Assembly (NCBI GenBank): GCA_942493375.1
Contig: OW818698.1
Span: forward strand, 5,084,001-5,148,000
Direction: 5' to 3'
Length of the DNA stretch: 64,000 nt
Source of the DNA: G942493375 sp942493375
GTDB taxonomy: Bacteria > Armatimonadota > UBA5829
In this document: piece by piece, positions 33,523 through 41,780 of the stretch
How the letters are laid out: every line of letters starts with the position of its first letter
Numbering within the stretch: the stretch's first letter is position 1
Notes under the pieces: model-generated
The model's input: the letters and a program-made list of their open reading frames with translations, nothing else
What the model was told of the DNA's origin: nothing
The model's database searches: none
Made by a program: the position numbers and the translations under genes

Positions 33523-34767
33523 GTGTCGATGCAGGATTGTAGAGTAGTTATTACAGGAATGGGTGCGATTACTCCGCTTGGAAACACTGTTTCCGAGTAT
33601 TGGGAGAACGTCAAGGCCGCCAAGAATGCTGTTGGTCTCATTACCCATTTTGATGCCAGCCAGCACAGTACAAAGATCGCCGCGGAAGTTAAAGGGTTTG
33701 ACCCTGCCAACTACTTCGACGCCAAATTGGCCAGGCGAACCGATTGCTTTGTGCAATATGCTGTCTCGGCGACAAAAATGGCACTTGAAGATTCAGGATT
33801 GGATATCAGCACAGAAGATCCTACACGCGTAGGAGTGTTGATTGGGTCCGGAATTGGTGGAGTTGAGACCTGGGAGACCCAGCAGAGCGTCATTGTTAAC
33901 AATGGTCCCAGGAAAGTAAGTCCATTCTTTGTGCCTATGCTTATTGCAAATATGGCAAGTGGAGTTACGGCTTTAGTCATTGGCGCTAAAGGACCGAATA
34001 TGGCAGTCATAACTGCTTGTGCTTCAGGTACCCATTCAATTGGTGAAGCCTGGCACATGATCCGCAGAGGCGATGCAGACATGATGTTTGCTGGAGGGAC
34101 CGAGGCTGCAATACGTCCTTTGTCCTGCGCTGGATTCTGTTCAATTAAGGCATTCTCCACTCGCAACGATGACCCCGAACATGCAAGCCGCCCATTTGAC
34201 AAAAACCACGATGGATTTGTCATGGGAGAAGGTTCAGGAGTCCTGGTGCTGGAAAAACTGGAGCATGCACTGGCACGAGATGCTAGAATTTATGGTGAAC
34301 TGGTAGGATATGGTCTATCGTGCGATGCATACGATATGGTAGCAATTAATCACGAAGGCGCAGCCAGGAGTATGAAGGGTGCACTCAGAAGTGCTCAGCT
34401 GCCAGCTGAGAAGATTGACTACATCAATGCGCACGGAACCAGCACTCCAGTAGGTGATGCCGAGGAGACTAAAGCTGTCAAACTGGCATTGGGTGACCAT
34501 GCATACAAGCTTATGATCAGCTCAACAAAGTCAATGATCGGGCATTTGTTAGGCGCTGCTGGAGCGGTTGAGAGTATAATCTGTCTCAAGGCTATCAGTG
34601 AGGGTGTTATTGCTCCGACACGGAACCTTGTTGAGCCGGCTCCGGAATGCGACCTTGATTATGTTCCGAATACAGCTCGTGAAGTCAATGTGAAGTATGT
34701 AATGAACAACTCATTCGGATTCGGCGGGCAAAATGGAACAGTGATCTACAAGAAGTTTGAAGGATAG
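33523..34767 (+). CDS. fabF: 3-oxoacyl-ACP synthase II
   Basis: FabF condenses malonyl-ACP with growing acyl-ACP. The 414-residue protein has the catalytic Cys in ITACASGTHSIGEA, His in NAHGTSTPVGD, and STKSMIGHLLGAAG with Lys and the second His. Two starts are possible: GTG 33523 (AAGGAG 5 bases before) or ATG 33529 (GAGG 5 bases before). The TAG stop directly abuts a dispersed element whose inner hairpin may end the operon. Confidence 0.95.
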   Translation: MSMQDCRVVITGMGAITPLGNTVSEYWENVKAAKNAVGLITHFDASQHSTKIAAEVKGFDPANYFDAKLARRTDCFVQYAVSATKMALEDSGLDISTEDPTRVGVLIGSGIGGVETWETQQSVIVNNGPRKVSPFFVPMLIANMASGVTALVIGAKGPNMAVITACASGTHSIGEAWHMIRRGDADMMFAGGTEAAIRPLSCAGFCSIKAFSTRNDDPEHASRPFDKNHDGFVMGEGSGVLVLEKLEHALARDARIYGELVGYGLSCDAYDMVAINHEGAARSMKGALRSAQLPAEKIDYINAHGTSTPVGDAEETKAVKLALGDHAYKLMISSTKSMIGHLLGAAGAVESIICLKAISEGVIAPTRNLVEPAPECDLDYVPNTAREVNVKYVMNNSFGFGGQNGTVIYKKFEG

Positions 34768-34867
34768 CCCGCATTATTCATGACTGAGAGTGTAAATGCA
34801 AAGCATTTACACTCTCAGCTTTTATCCCCCCTGCCGGGCAAAAGCGAAGCTTTGTGAATAAAGCGGG
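34768..34867 (+). mobile_element. element copy with an extra 27-bp hairpin, after fabF
   Basis: The ends CCCGCATTATTC and GAATAAAGCGGG and the right half are typical, but 27 bp inserted near the left make a perfect hairpin (34785-34817: TGAGAGTGTAAATGC, AAA, GCATTTACACTCTCA) followed by GCTTTTA. Total length 100 bp. It begins at the base after the fabF stop. Confidence 0.85.
34785..34817 (+). terminator. putative terminator of the fab operon within the element
   Basis: A 15-bp perfect stem with a 3-base loop, followed by GCTTTTATCC. The stem is strong, the T-run short. Confidence 0.55.
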
Positions 34868-34907
34868 TTGACTGTTAACTACAACTCAGTCAGGAGAAAT
34901 AGCTAAT

Positions 34908-36101
34908 ATGTGGATTTCCAGAAACGCGGCGGGAATAGCTCCTTCACCTACCCTGGCTATTACTGCCAAAGCTAAACAGATGAAAGCTGACGGAATAGAT
35001 GTAGTGTCATTTGGGGCTGGGGAGCCGGATTTCGATACTCCTCAGTTTATCAAAGATGCAGCTATAAAATCTTTGACTGCCGGATTCACTAAATATACTC
35101 CAAGTTCCGGAACCCCGGACCTTAAGCAGGCGATATGCGACAAACTCCTCAGTGAGAATGGTTTGGCTTATGAGAAATCCAATATCATAGTATCGCTTGG
35201 AGCTAAGCATTCTATCTATAACGCTGTATTAGCTACTGTTGATCCTGGCGATGAAGTGATTATTCCTGCTCCATACTGGGTGAGTTATCCGGAGATTGTC
35301 AAAATGGCCGGAGGCATCCCTGTCTATATTGAGACAGATGAGAGCACAGGCTTTACAGCATCTGTGGAAGCTATTCTGGATGTCGTTACGCCCAAGACCA
35401 AGATGCTCATACTAAATAGCCCGTCTAACCCAACAGGTGGAGTCTACAATGCACACCAATTGCGTGATATTGCAGCTCTGGCTGTGAACAGGCAGTTCCT
35501 GGTGTTATCTGACGAGATCTATGAAAAGATCATATATGATGGACGAAAGCATGTGAGTATAGCTTCCCTGGGCGAAGACATCAAAAAGATCACGATTACA
35601 GTCAATGGCATGTCTAAGGCATTCTCGATGACCGGCTGGAGACTAGGTTATGTTGCTGCAGACAAAGAGATTGTAAAAGCTATGGATGCAATCCAGGGAC
35701 ACAGCACATCTAATCCCGTGTCTTTTACAATGCCTGCTGCTGAAGCCGCTTTAAAGGGTCCACAATCGGTTGTGCAGGATATGGTTACTGAGTTCGACAA
35801 ACGTCGCAGGTATATTGTTGATCGTTTAAATGCAATTCCAGGAATAACATGCGATACTCCTGGTGGCGCCTTTTATGTGTTCCCAAATATCTCAGCTCTG
35901 TTTGGCAAGAAGTTTAGGGACAAACTGATTACCAGTTCCGATACTTTCTCCGAGTATCTGTTGGAGCAGGCAATGGTCGCTGTTGTTGCAGGAAGCGGAT
36001 TCGGTGCTGACAAGTATGTGAGATTGTCATACGCAACGTCTATGGCAGCTATAGAAAAAGGTTTAGATAGAGTAGCCGACGCTGTGACCAAACTAGGCTA
36101 A
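34908..36101 (+). CDS. class I aspartate aminotransferase
   Basis: The 397-residue PLP enzyme (fold type I) shows GAGEPDFDTP, YTPSSGTPDLKQAI, NSPSNPTGGVY, SDEIYEKIIYDG and the PLP-binding Lys in GMSKAFSMTGWRLGY. It resembles AspB/AspC-type enzymes (1-beta/gamma subfamily) that move the amino group between aspartate and 2-oxoglutarate; some members prefer other substrates. AGGAG lies 11 bases before the ATG. It is flanked by an element and a terminator, so is transcribed alone. Confidence 0.92.
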   Translation: MWISRNAAGIAPSPTLAITAKAKQMKADGIDVVSFGAGEPDFDTPQFIKDAAIKSLTAGFTKYTPSSGTPDLKQAICDKLLSENGLAYEKSNIIVSLGAKHSIYNAVLATVDPGDEVIIPAPYWVSYPEIVKMAGGIPVYIETDESTGFTASVEAILDVVTPKTKMLILNSPSNPTGGVYNAHQLRDIAALAVNRQFLVLSDEIYEKIIYDGRKHVSIASLGEDIKKITITVNGMSKAFSMTGWRLGYVAADKEIVKAMDAIQGHSTSNPVSFTMPAAEAALKGPQSVVQDMVTEFDKRRRYIVDRLNAIPGITCDTPGGAFYVFPNISALFGKKFRDKLITSSDTFSEYLLEQAMVAVVAGSGFGADKYVRLSYATSMAAIEKGLDRVADAVTKLG

Positions 36102-36137
36102 TTAGCCTTGTCTTGTGACATCACGATTAACTTGACT

Positions 36138-36174
36138 ATGCCCTTCCAGTATCCTTTCTGGAGGGGTATTTTTA
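36138..36174 (+). terminator. intrinsic terminator after the aminotransferase
   Basis: ATGCCCTTCCAG pairs with CTGGAGGGGTAT (12 bp including two G-T pairs, loop of 8) and is followed by TTTTTA. Confidence 0.85.
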
Positions 36175-36283
36175 TGCTGAAACATATTTCGTAATATGCC
36201 TCATTTTCTTGCTTTCTGCTAATGTTCTGCCTCAGTGTGGTCGATTAGTAATAGTGATAATGCTTCTTAAAAGGTAGTGCACA

Positions 36284-37336
36284 GTGGAAGCCAAGACAGA
36301 ATATACCCCTCCGGGATTAAGATCATCAGACGTTAAAGCCAGTCTCTCTCAGCTTACTGGCATAGAGCGCGCAGCTGTATTGCTGATCGCATTAGGTCAG
36401 GACTTGTCCTCGACAGTAATGCAACAGCTTACTCCTGATGAGATTGAAAGACTGACATCAGAAATACTCAGGATGAAACGTGTCGATCCAAGTGTGAGTG
36501 CTCAAGTGCTGGATGAATGCCGGCATTCTCTCGGTGAGAGCACCAACTCTGGCGGAATCGAATATGCAACATCAGTACTGGGTCAAGTTTTTGGTGAGGC
36601 TAAAGCTCGCGAGATTATAGCCAAACTCAGCAGCGGAGGTGGTGTTGGAACTCTGCGATGGGTTAAGGGAGTGCCACCCAGGCAACTTGCTCAGGCCATA
36701 CGAAACGAACGTCCACAGGTTATTGCACTCATAGTCGGACACCTACCCGGTGAGATGGCTGCGCAGGTTATCATGGAACTTCCTGATACATCTCGAGGAC
36801 CGGTTGTTATGGCTTTACACAGTATGCAGCCCACTGATCCTGAAGTCATACGTGCCCTCAATCAGATAATGCTTGCAAAGATGGCCAACACTGAAAGCGC
36901 AACATATACCGAAGTTGGCGGTAACGATTCGGTCGTGCAGATACTTAACAATGTAGACCGCAGCACTGAACGCAAGATACTCGATTATGTCGGGGCAACC
37001 AATGAGGAAGTAGCTCAGCAGATAAAGGATTGTATGTTTGTCTTTGAGGACCTTCTTAAACTCGATAACCGCGCAATACAGGCTATCCTGCGTGAAGTTC
37101 CACAGGAAGACCTGCGAATTGCATTGAAAGGCACCGATAACAGCGTTCGTGACATATTCTATACAAATATGTCACAGAGAGCCGCAGAGACCCTGCAGGA
37201 AGACTTGGAGAATAGTGGTCCTGTCCGCATAAGGGACGTAGAAGCAGCTCAGATGCGAATAGTAAACATTGCCAGGCAACTGGATGAATCAGGTGAAATC
37301 AGTCTCCGCGATTCCGGCGAAGACACTGTGTCTTAG
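36284..37336 (+). CDS. fliG: flagellar motor switch protein FliG
   Basis: FliG is the rotor protein that contacts the stator and transmits torque. The 350-residue protein has the N-terminal FliF-binding part (IERAAVLLIALGQDLSSTVM), the middle-domain motif NERPQVIALIVGHLPGEMAA (ERPQ in place of EHPQ) and the C-terminal torque domain MFVFEDLLKLDNRAIQAILR. It starts with GTG at 36284 with AAGG upstream. No fliF or fliH neighbours, so the gene is outside any flagellar operon. The TAG stop touches an element. Confidence 0.95.
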   Translation: MEAKTEYTPPGLRSSDVKASLSQLTGIERAAVLLIALGQDLSSTVMQQLTPDEIERLTSEILRMKRVDPSVSAQVLDECRHSLGESTNSGGIEYATSVLGQVFGEAKAREIIAKLSSGGGVGTLRWVKGVPPRQLAQAIRNERPQVIALIVGHLPGEMAAQVIMELPDTSRGPVVMALHSMQPTDPEVIRALNQIMLAKMANTESATYTEVGGNDSVVQILNNVDRSTERKILDYVGATNEEVAQQIKDCMFVFEDLLKLDNRAIQAILREVPQEDLRIALKGTDNSVRDIFYTNMSQRAAETLQEDLENSGPVRIRDVEAAQMRIVNIARQLDESGEISLRDSGEDTVS

Positions 37337-37410
37337 CCAGCATTATTCATGATTAACTCAGCCTTTGCCCCTACTGCCGGGCAAAGGCGAAGCTTCGTGA
37401 ATAAAGCAGA
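37337..37410 (+). mobile_element. 74-bp palindromic element between fliG and fliM
   Basis: Ends CCAGCATTATTC and GAATAAAGCAGA; interior TTAACTCAGCCTTTGCCCCT and GGGCAAAGGCGAAGC form the nested stem with compensating changes (CCTTTGCCC / GGGCAAAGG), which suggests the hairpin is maintained. Flanks TTAG / CTAA. It starts at the base after the fliG stop. Confidence 0.87.
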
Positions 37411-37519
37411 CTAATACATTCTGATTTCATAATACTACAATGAGACCTTTACTTACGGCGTTAGTGGTCATGGAGTTGTTCACTAACGCATTCATTTATA
37501 GAACCAGGATGGTGAAGAA

Positions 37520-38479
37520 GTGTCTGATGTTTTGACAGCCGACGAAGTAGGTGCACTGCTTAGGGCTTTTGCTCAATTAGGTGAGAGAGATAAGGCTGAT
37601 ATACAGCTGGGTTCTCCTCGTGTCAGAGCCTACGATTTCTCATGTCCCAGTAAAGTCTCTCGCGAAGGATTAAAACATCTCAAACAACTCCATACTTCCT
37701 TTGGTTCAACATTCTCTTCTGCACTGTCCGAATATTTGAAGGTCCCTGCATATTCACGTTTTGCCGGCTCAAACCAGATTCCGTATCGCGAGTTCTGGGG
37801 ATCACAAGCTGATAATTCTGTACTCTGCGAAGTGTCATGTGCCCCGATTGCTGACAGGATAATCATGCAGATTAGTCCATCAATTGCTGATGCGTGTCTG
37901 GATATACTTATGGGTGGAACTGGAGCCGGTGGATCTAACGATTCGGAACTGACAGCAGTAGACTGCGTGATGCTATCTAGAGTCATAGATATAATGCTGC
38001 AGGACTATCGCAAGTCCTGGGCAAGGTTTGTGGACGTGGAGACCACTCAGGTGTCCTGCCAAACAGCACGTGTGTTTACTCACTCAATGTCCCAAAACGA
38101 ATCAGTAGTTGTCTTTGACTATGAAGTAAGAGTTTCCTCAACCATTGGAACCATAAGTATATGTATACTTGCGGATACGACTACAAAGATGCCTGAGCAG
38201 TTACGTGAGGCTGAAAACACCATATCTCTTGCCGATATCGCCGGTATGGGTGTGCTGGGCGAATCAGTTCGTGAAACAAAGGTTGAATGTAAGGCAGTAT
38301 TAGGACGTGCCAATCTTAGTGTAGCTGATGTAACAAATCTCCGAGTAGGGGATATCTTAACGTTGGATTGTCCTGCTGAATCTGATGTGGAATTCTGGGT
38401 AGGTGACAAACCTGCATTCACTGGTTCTGTAGGAAGACGAGGGACCAAGGTAGGGATTAGAGTCAACAAATCACTTTAG
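37520..38479 (+). CDS. fliM: flagellar motor switch protein FliM
   Basis: FliM binds CheY-P and sets rotation direction. The 319-residue protein begins (M)SDVLTADEVGALLRAF, matching the LSQxEIDALL CheY-binding peptide, followed by the CheC-like middle domain (about residues 35-225; LHTSFGSTFSSALSEYLKVP, PIADRIIMQISPSIADACLD) and a C-terminal SpoA/FliN-like domain (VECKAVLGRANLSVADVTNL, GDKPAFTGSVGRRGTKVGIR). GTG start, with AGGA about 10 bases upstream. Adjacent to fliG but separated by 183 bp that includes an element. Confidence 0.92.
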   Translation: MSDVLTADEVGALLRAFAQLGERDKADIQLGSPRVRAYDFSCPSKVSREGLKHLKQLHTSFGSTFSSALSEYLKVPAYSRFAGSNQIPYREFWGSQADNSVLCEVSCAPIADRIIMQISPSIADACLDILMGGTGAGGSNDSELTAVDCVMLSRVIDIMLQDYRKSWARFVDVETTQVSCQTARVFTHSMSQNESVVVFDYEVRVSSTIGTISICILADTTTKMPEQLREAENTISLADIAGMGVLGESVRETKVECKAVLGRANLSVADVTNLRVGDILTLDCPAESDVEFWVGDKPAFTGSVGRRGTKVGIRVNKSL

Positions 38480-38526
38480 TAACACCGAATATTTCCTCAC
38501 TATAGAAACTAACTGAGTTAACTAAT

Positions 38527-38566
38527 AATTAATGCCTCCGGATTCAGATATCCGGAGGCATTAATT
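38527..38566. terminator. bidirectional terminator between convergent genes
   Basis: A 17-bp perfect stem (AATTAATGCCTCCGGAT / ATCCGGAGGCATTAATT, loop of 6) with AT-rich ends lies between fliM (plus) and the anti-sigma gene (minus). Confidence 0.8.
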
Positions 38567-38596
38567 CTAGGTGTTATAAACTAGTTGTTTGATTAG

Positions 38597-39583
38597 TTAT
38601 GCGCGCGGCTCAACCAGGTATACAGATGAATCTATTTGTCTCCACGTATAGCCAGCTCTGGCGACTGTGCAATACAAGGCATCATCGGGAGTACCGTGGC
38701 TGATATCTGCTCCGGGAACCATTGCACTTACATCCCCCGATGTGATGATTGCAACGCCATAAGCTGCGGCAATGGATTTCAGGGTCTCGGCTGCATTTCC
38801 GCTGCCGATATTGAGTCTGAGCCTTTTACCTGAACCAAGGCTATCCATCTTCCCCGGAACAAAAATGCTGCGGGTGAATGCTCTACCTTTGAAGTTCCAA
38901 TCAATTCTTGCAACTGCAGTATCGCCACTGACTGAGGCTATGCTGATGACAGAATTCTGCCCGTTTTCTAACTTACCATACTTTGGTTGTCCACCGGTCT
39001 GGTAGAGAACACTGTATTGGGTTGTGTCTGAAGTGATAGACTTGAGATTGATCGACAGCGCGTTATTTCCACTGGAAGCAAAACTCATTGCGAGCCCGGA
39101 TTCAGCCGTACCTGAAACAGGTTTTGCAGATGCTACGACTGTCGGTGTAGTTGCCACCTGAACAGGGGCATTGGTCTGGAGCAGAGTTGATAGCGCCGGC
39201 TTCACAGGGAAGAATCCGTTAACTATACCAAACACAGCCAACAATGCAAATCCTGTTGCTAAAGCTCTGGATGGGAGTTCAAAGCGCTCCCGCAAAGAAA
39301 GAAGATTCGAAACAGGTGCTAAGAGCCTGAACTTTTCGAATATCCCTGTCTTTTTCGGTGACTTGCTCTCCTCAATCCTGGACATGATCATACTGTGCAG
39401 GTTAGCAGGAGGTTTGACTTCACAGACTTTATCCATTAACTTGAGAGTAGCCGTGAAATGCCCATATGCCTCCTGGCATTCGGAGCAGTCGAGAAAATGC
39501 TCTCTGGCAGCATCGCTCAAACTTCGAGGCAACGAGCCAGTAGCATACTCCGAAAAGAGTTCTCTCATCTGATGGCAGTTCAT
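38597..39583 (-). CDS. anti-sigma factor with STN-like C-terminal domain
   Basis: The 328-residue protein begins MNCHQMRELFSEYATGSLPR and has the zinc-binding anti-sigma motif HFLDCSECQ (HxxxCxxC), then one membrane helix (about residues 105-125; ALATGFALLAVFGIVNGFF) and a periplasmic part. Its last 70 residues (LRLNIGSGNAAETLKSIAAA, YGVAIITSGDVSAMVPG, DALYCTVARAGYTWRQ) resemble the secretin/TonB short N-terminal (STN) domain. It should hold the sigma factor encoded just upstream until a periplasmic signal arrives. ATG at 39583 with AGGAACAG upstream. Confidence 0.8.
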   Translation of the reverse strand: MNCHQMRELFSEYATGSLPRSLSDAAREHFLDCSECQEAYGHFTATLKLMDKVCEVKPPANLHSMIMSRIEESKSPKKTGIFEKFRLLAPVSNLLSLRERFELPSRALATGFALLAVFGIVNGFFPVKPALSTLLQTNAPVQVATTPTVVASAKPVSGTAESGLAMSFASSGNNALSINLKSITSDTTQYSVLYQTGGQPKYGKLENGQNSVISIASVSGDTAVARIDWNFKGRAFTRSIFVPGKMDSLGSGKRLRLNIGSGNAAETLKSIAAAYGVAIITSGDVSAMVPGADISHGTPDDALYCTVARAGYTWRQIDSSVYLVEPRA

Positions 39584-39717
39584 CTGTTCCTGACAATCTA
39601 GATTACTCGGTAAATTTACCCAAATAATCTCTTGCGAGTAGACTATCACAAGTCACAATATTGGTCAACTAATATAATCAGCAATTATTTATGCTGCACA
39701 GTCTTATGACTTTATCT

Positions 39718-40305
39718 TTACCCGAAAAGTTCCGGTTCTGTACGCAGTATTTCCGATAAAGCCAGTCTGGCTCTATTAAGCCGCGATTTAACAGTCCCAA
39801 TAGGCAATTCCATTATTACAGCTATTTCTTCATAACTCTTATGCTGGACATGATAGAGGGTTACGATTATCTTTTGGTAGTCCGGAAGCGAGTTAACAGC
39901 AAGTTGAAGTTTATGATCTCTTTCACGGGTTTCAATGATCTGTTCCGGGGTTGGTCTTTCATCGACAATCTGCCTCATTACTGAATTTTCATCCAGTTCG
40001 ATCGATTCATCAAGTGAAGTCAACCTGTGGCTTTTAGATTTCTTACGCAAGTCCAGGTAAACGTTCTTGATAATGCGGTACATCCAGGTAGTAAAGTTGG
40101 AATCTCCCCTGAAAGTACGGAGGCTGTTGTAGACACGTATAAATGCTTCCTGGGTAACATCAAGAGCATCATCGTGGCTGCCGGAAATGCGGTAGGCAAA
40201 GTTGAACACCTGGCGTTCATAATGCGCGACTAATTCATCAAACGCCTCATTGTCACCGTTTTTGCATCTCTGTATCAGTAATGTTTCGTCAATATTTCCA
40301 GACAC
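39718..40305 (-). CDS. ECF RNA polymerase sigma factor
   Basis: The 195-residue RpoE/SigW-like factor has sigma region 2 (RCKNGDNEAFDELVAHYERQ, DDALDVTQEAFIRVYNSLRT, FTTWMYRIIKNVYLD) and region 4 (LPDYQKIIVTLYHVQHKSYE, EIAVIMELPIGTVKSRLNRA). GTG start with GAGG four bases upstream. It is 134 bp upstream of the anti-sigma gene on the same strand, the usual arrangement of an ECF sigma/anti-sigma pair. Its regulon is unknown. Confidence 0.93.
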   Translation of the reverse strand: MSGNIDETLLIQRCKNGDNEAFDELVAHYERQVFNFAYRISGSHDDALDVTQEAFIRVYNSLRTFRGDSNFTTWMYRIIKNVYLDLRKKSKSHRLTSLDESIELDENSVMRQIVDERPTPEQIIETRERDHKLQLAVNSLPDYQKIIVTLYHVQHKSYEEIAVIMELPIGTVKSRLNRARLALSEILRTEPELFG

Positions 40306-40357
40306 TGTGCCTCAGTGAGTGCTCATTATGAGCTCGTAAATTATTAAAAGATATCTT

Positions 40358-40894
40358 TCAACGCACTGATGTGGTTACCCGGGTGGCTTCCCTGCCAAAT
40401 GCAAGTCCGACTGCATTCTTTTCTTCGTCAGATAGTGGCTTGTCTGACTGTCCGTCCACCATCTCCTTCACATACATTCGGGAGTCTTGCCTGCCATAAA
40501 TATTGCTCAGAACCAGACCAGTTCCTTTGTCGTCCAGTAATGCTAAAGCAAAACTCTGTTCACCACCAACATCAACAAATGCGTCGAACCTGACCATTCC
40601 ATATCTTTGTACGCATCCGGTGATCCGTTTGTCGGTCTCTCGCTGCCCGCGTATTAATTGTCCGATGTTGACTTCAATCTTGCCGATTTCATCTGTGATC
40701 TCGTTGATGCTATCAGAGATATCTCCAATATTGCCATCTTCTAACCGTAAAGCACGTTTTTTTAGCATCAACCCCAAGCGCCTGGAAGTGCTAATACAGT
40801 AGCCGGTGATTACCATGCACCATATGAAAAGCACAACAATAATATAGGGGCTATATCGCCCAAGAGATTCAAAGGCTGTTGTAAATACTTCCAT
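40358..40894 (-). CDS. DUF4446 family membrane protein
   Basis: The 178-residue protein has one N-terminal membrane helix (YIIVVLFIWCMVITGYCI), a coiled segment (about 45-85) and the DUF4446 core QRYGMVRFDAFVDVGGEQSF, ALALLDDKGTGLVLSNIYG, SRMYVKEMVDGQSDKPLSDE. The family is widespread in Firmicutes and relatives; its function is unknown. GGAAGG precedes the ATG. It may be transcribed with the sigma gene downstream (52-bp gap). Confidence 0.85.
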   Translation of the reverse strand: MEVFTTAFESLGRYSPYIIVVLFIWCMVITGYCISTSRRLGLMLKKRALRLEDGNIGDISDSINEITDEIGKIEVNIGQLIRGQRETDKRITGCVQRYGMVRFDAFVDVGGEQSFALALLDDKGTGLVLSNIYGRQDSRMYVKEMVDGQSDKPLSDEEKNAVGLAFGREATRVTTSVR

Positions 40895-41060
40895 TACTAA
40901 CCTTCCGTTTGGCGCAGATTTCTTAAGCTGAATCTGATACTGACGTTCAGAGAACCTATCGTTTTTCTTACAGGATTATTATACCACAAGGTATGAGTGT
41001 ACCCTTGACTGCTCAAATTGAATAACAATTCAGGATTACTGGTAATAAAGTGTGCAACCA

Positions 41061-41090
41061 GCTAATTCCCCCTTCAAAGGGGGAATTAGC
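41061..41090. repeat. 14-bp stem palindrome
   Basis: GCTAATTCCCCCTT / AAGGGGGAATTAGC with a 2-base loop, between two minus-strand genes. CCCCCTTCAAAGGGGG palindromes are common dispersed repeats in bacteria. Possible terminator, no T-run. Confidence 0.65.
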
Positions 41091-41153
41091 TACGCAATAC
41101 TCACAACACTGAACTGTTACCAAATTGAACATGATGAATTAGGTGGTATTGAG

Positions 41154-41774
41154 CTATTCATCATTTTTGTGGCGCAGCTCTATTACCTTTTTTCTGGCTG
41201 CTTCTACATCCGCAAAAAGTAGTGACTTTCCACCGTCATCGGTTACGCTCATTCTCCGCAATATGTATGCAGGATGAAGTGCAGCTATTGCACACTCGGC
41301 ATACTGAGTTGGGAATGCGATACCTCTCTCGACGGTCATTTTAAAATTCTTTTTTATTATGAACTTTGCGGAAGGAGCCCCAACACACAGTATTACCAAT
41401 GGCTTGATTATTTCTACTTGCTTAATAAGCCACGGAGTACAGGCGGTGATTTCGTCTTGTTCCGGCGGGCGGTTTATAATTTTTTTACCTTCGATATTGC
41501 AGGCTCGGCACTTGACTATATTGCAGATGAAAACGTGCTTACGGGACATACCGGCTGCTGCCAGAGCTTCATCAAGCATCTTACCCGCTCTTCCAACGAA
41601 GGGACGTCCGGTTGCATCCTCAGTTGCTCCTGGTCCTTCTCCGACAATCATCAGCGGACTCTCCGGATTTCCTTCTCCAAATACCACGTTGGTCCTGGTT
41701 TCGGAGAGCTTACACCTGGTGCATTGGATGCATTCTGCTCTCAATGGTTCTATTTGTTCCAGTATCTGTGACAT
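41154..41774 (-). CDS. uracil-DNA glycosylase, family 4 (Fe-S)
   Basis: It removes uracil from DNA. The 206-residue protein has CIQCTRCKLSETRTNVVFGE at the N-terminus, the active-site motif GEGPGATEDATGRPFVGRAG, the iron-sulphur Cys in NIVKCRACNIEGKK and the late ALHPAYILR motif. It lies 6 bases after the HIT gene and is probably cotranscribed. Confidence 0.92.
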   Translation of the reverse strand: MSQILEQIEPLRAECIQCTRCKLSETRTNVVFGEGNPESPLMIVGEGPGATEDATGRPFVGRAGKMLDEALAAAGMSRKHVFICNIVKCRACNIEGKKIINRPPEQDEITACTPWLIKQVEIIKPLVILCVGAPSAKFIIKKNFKMTVERGIAFPTQYAECAIAALHPAYILRRMSVTDDGGKSLLFADVEAARKKVIELRHKNDE

Positions 41775-41780
41775 AATCAG

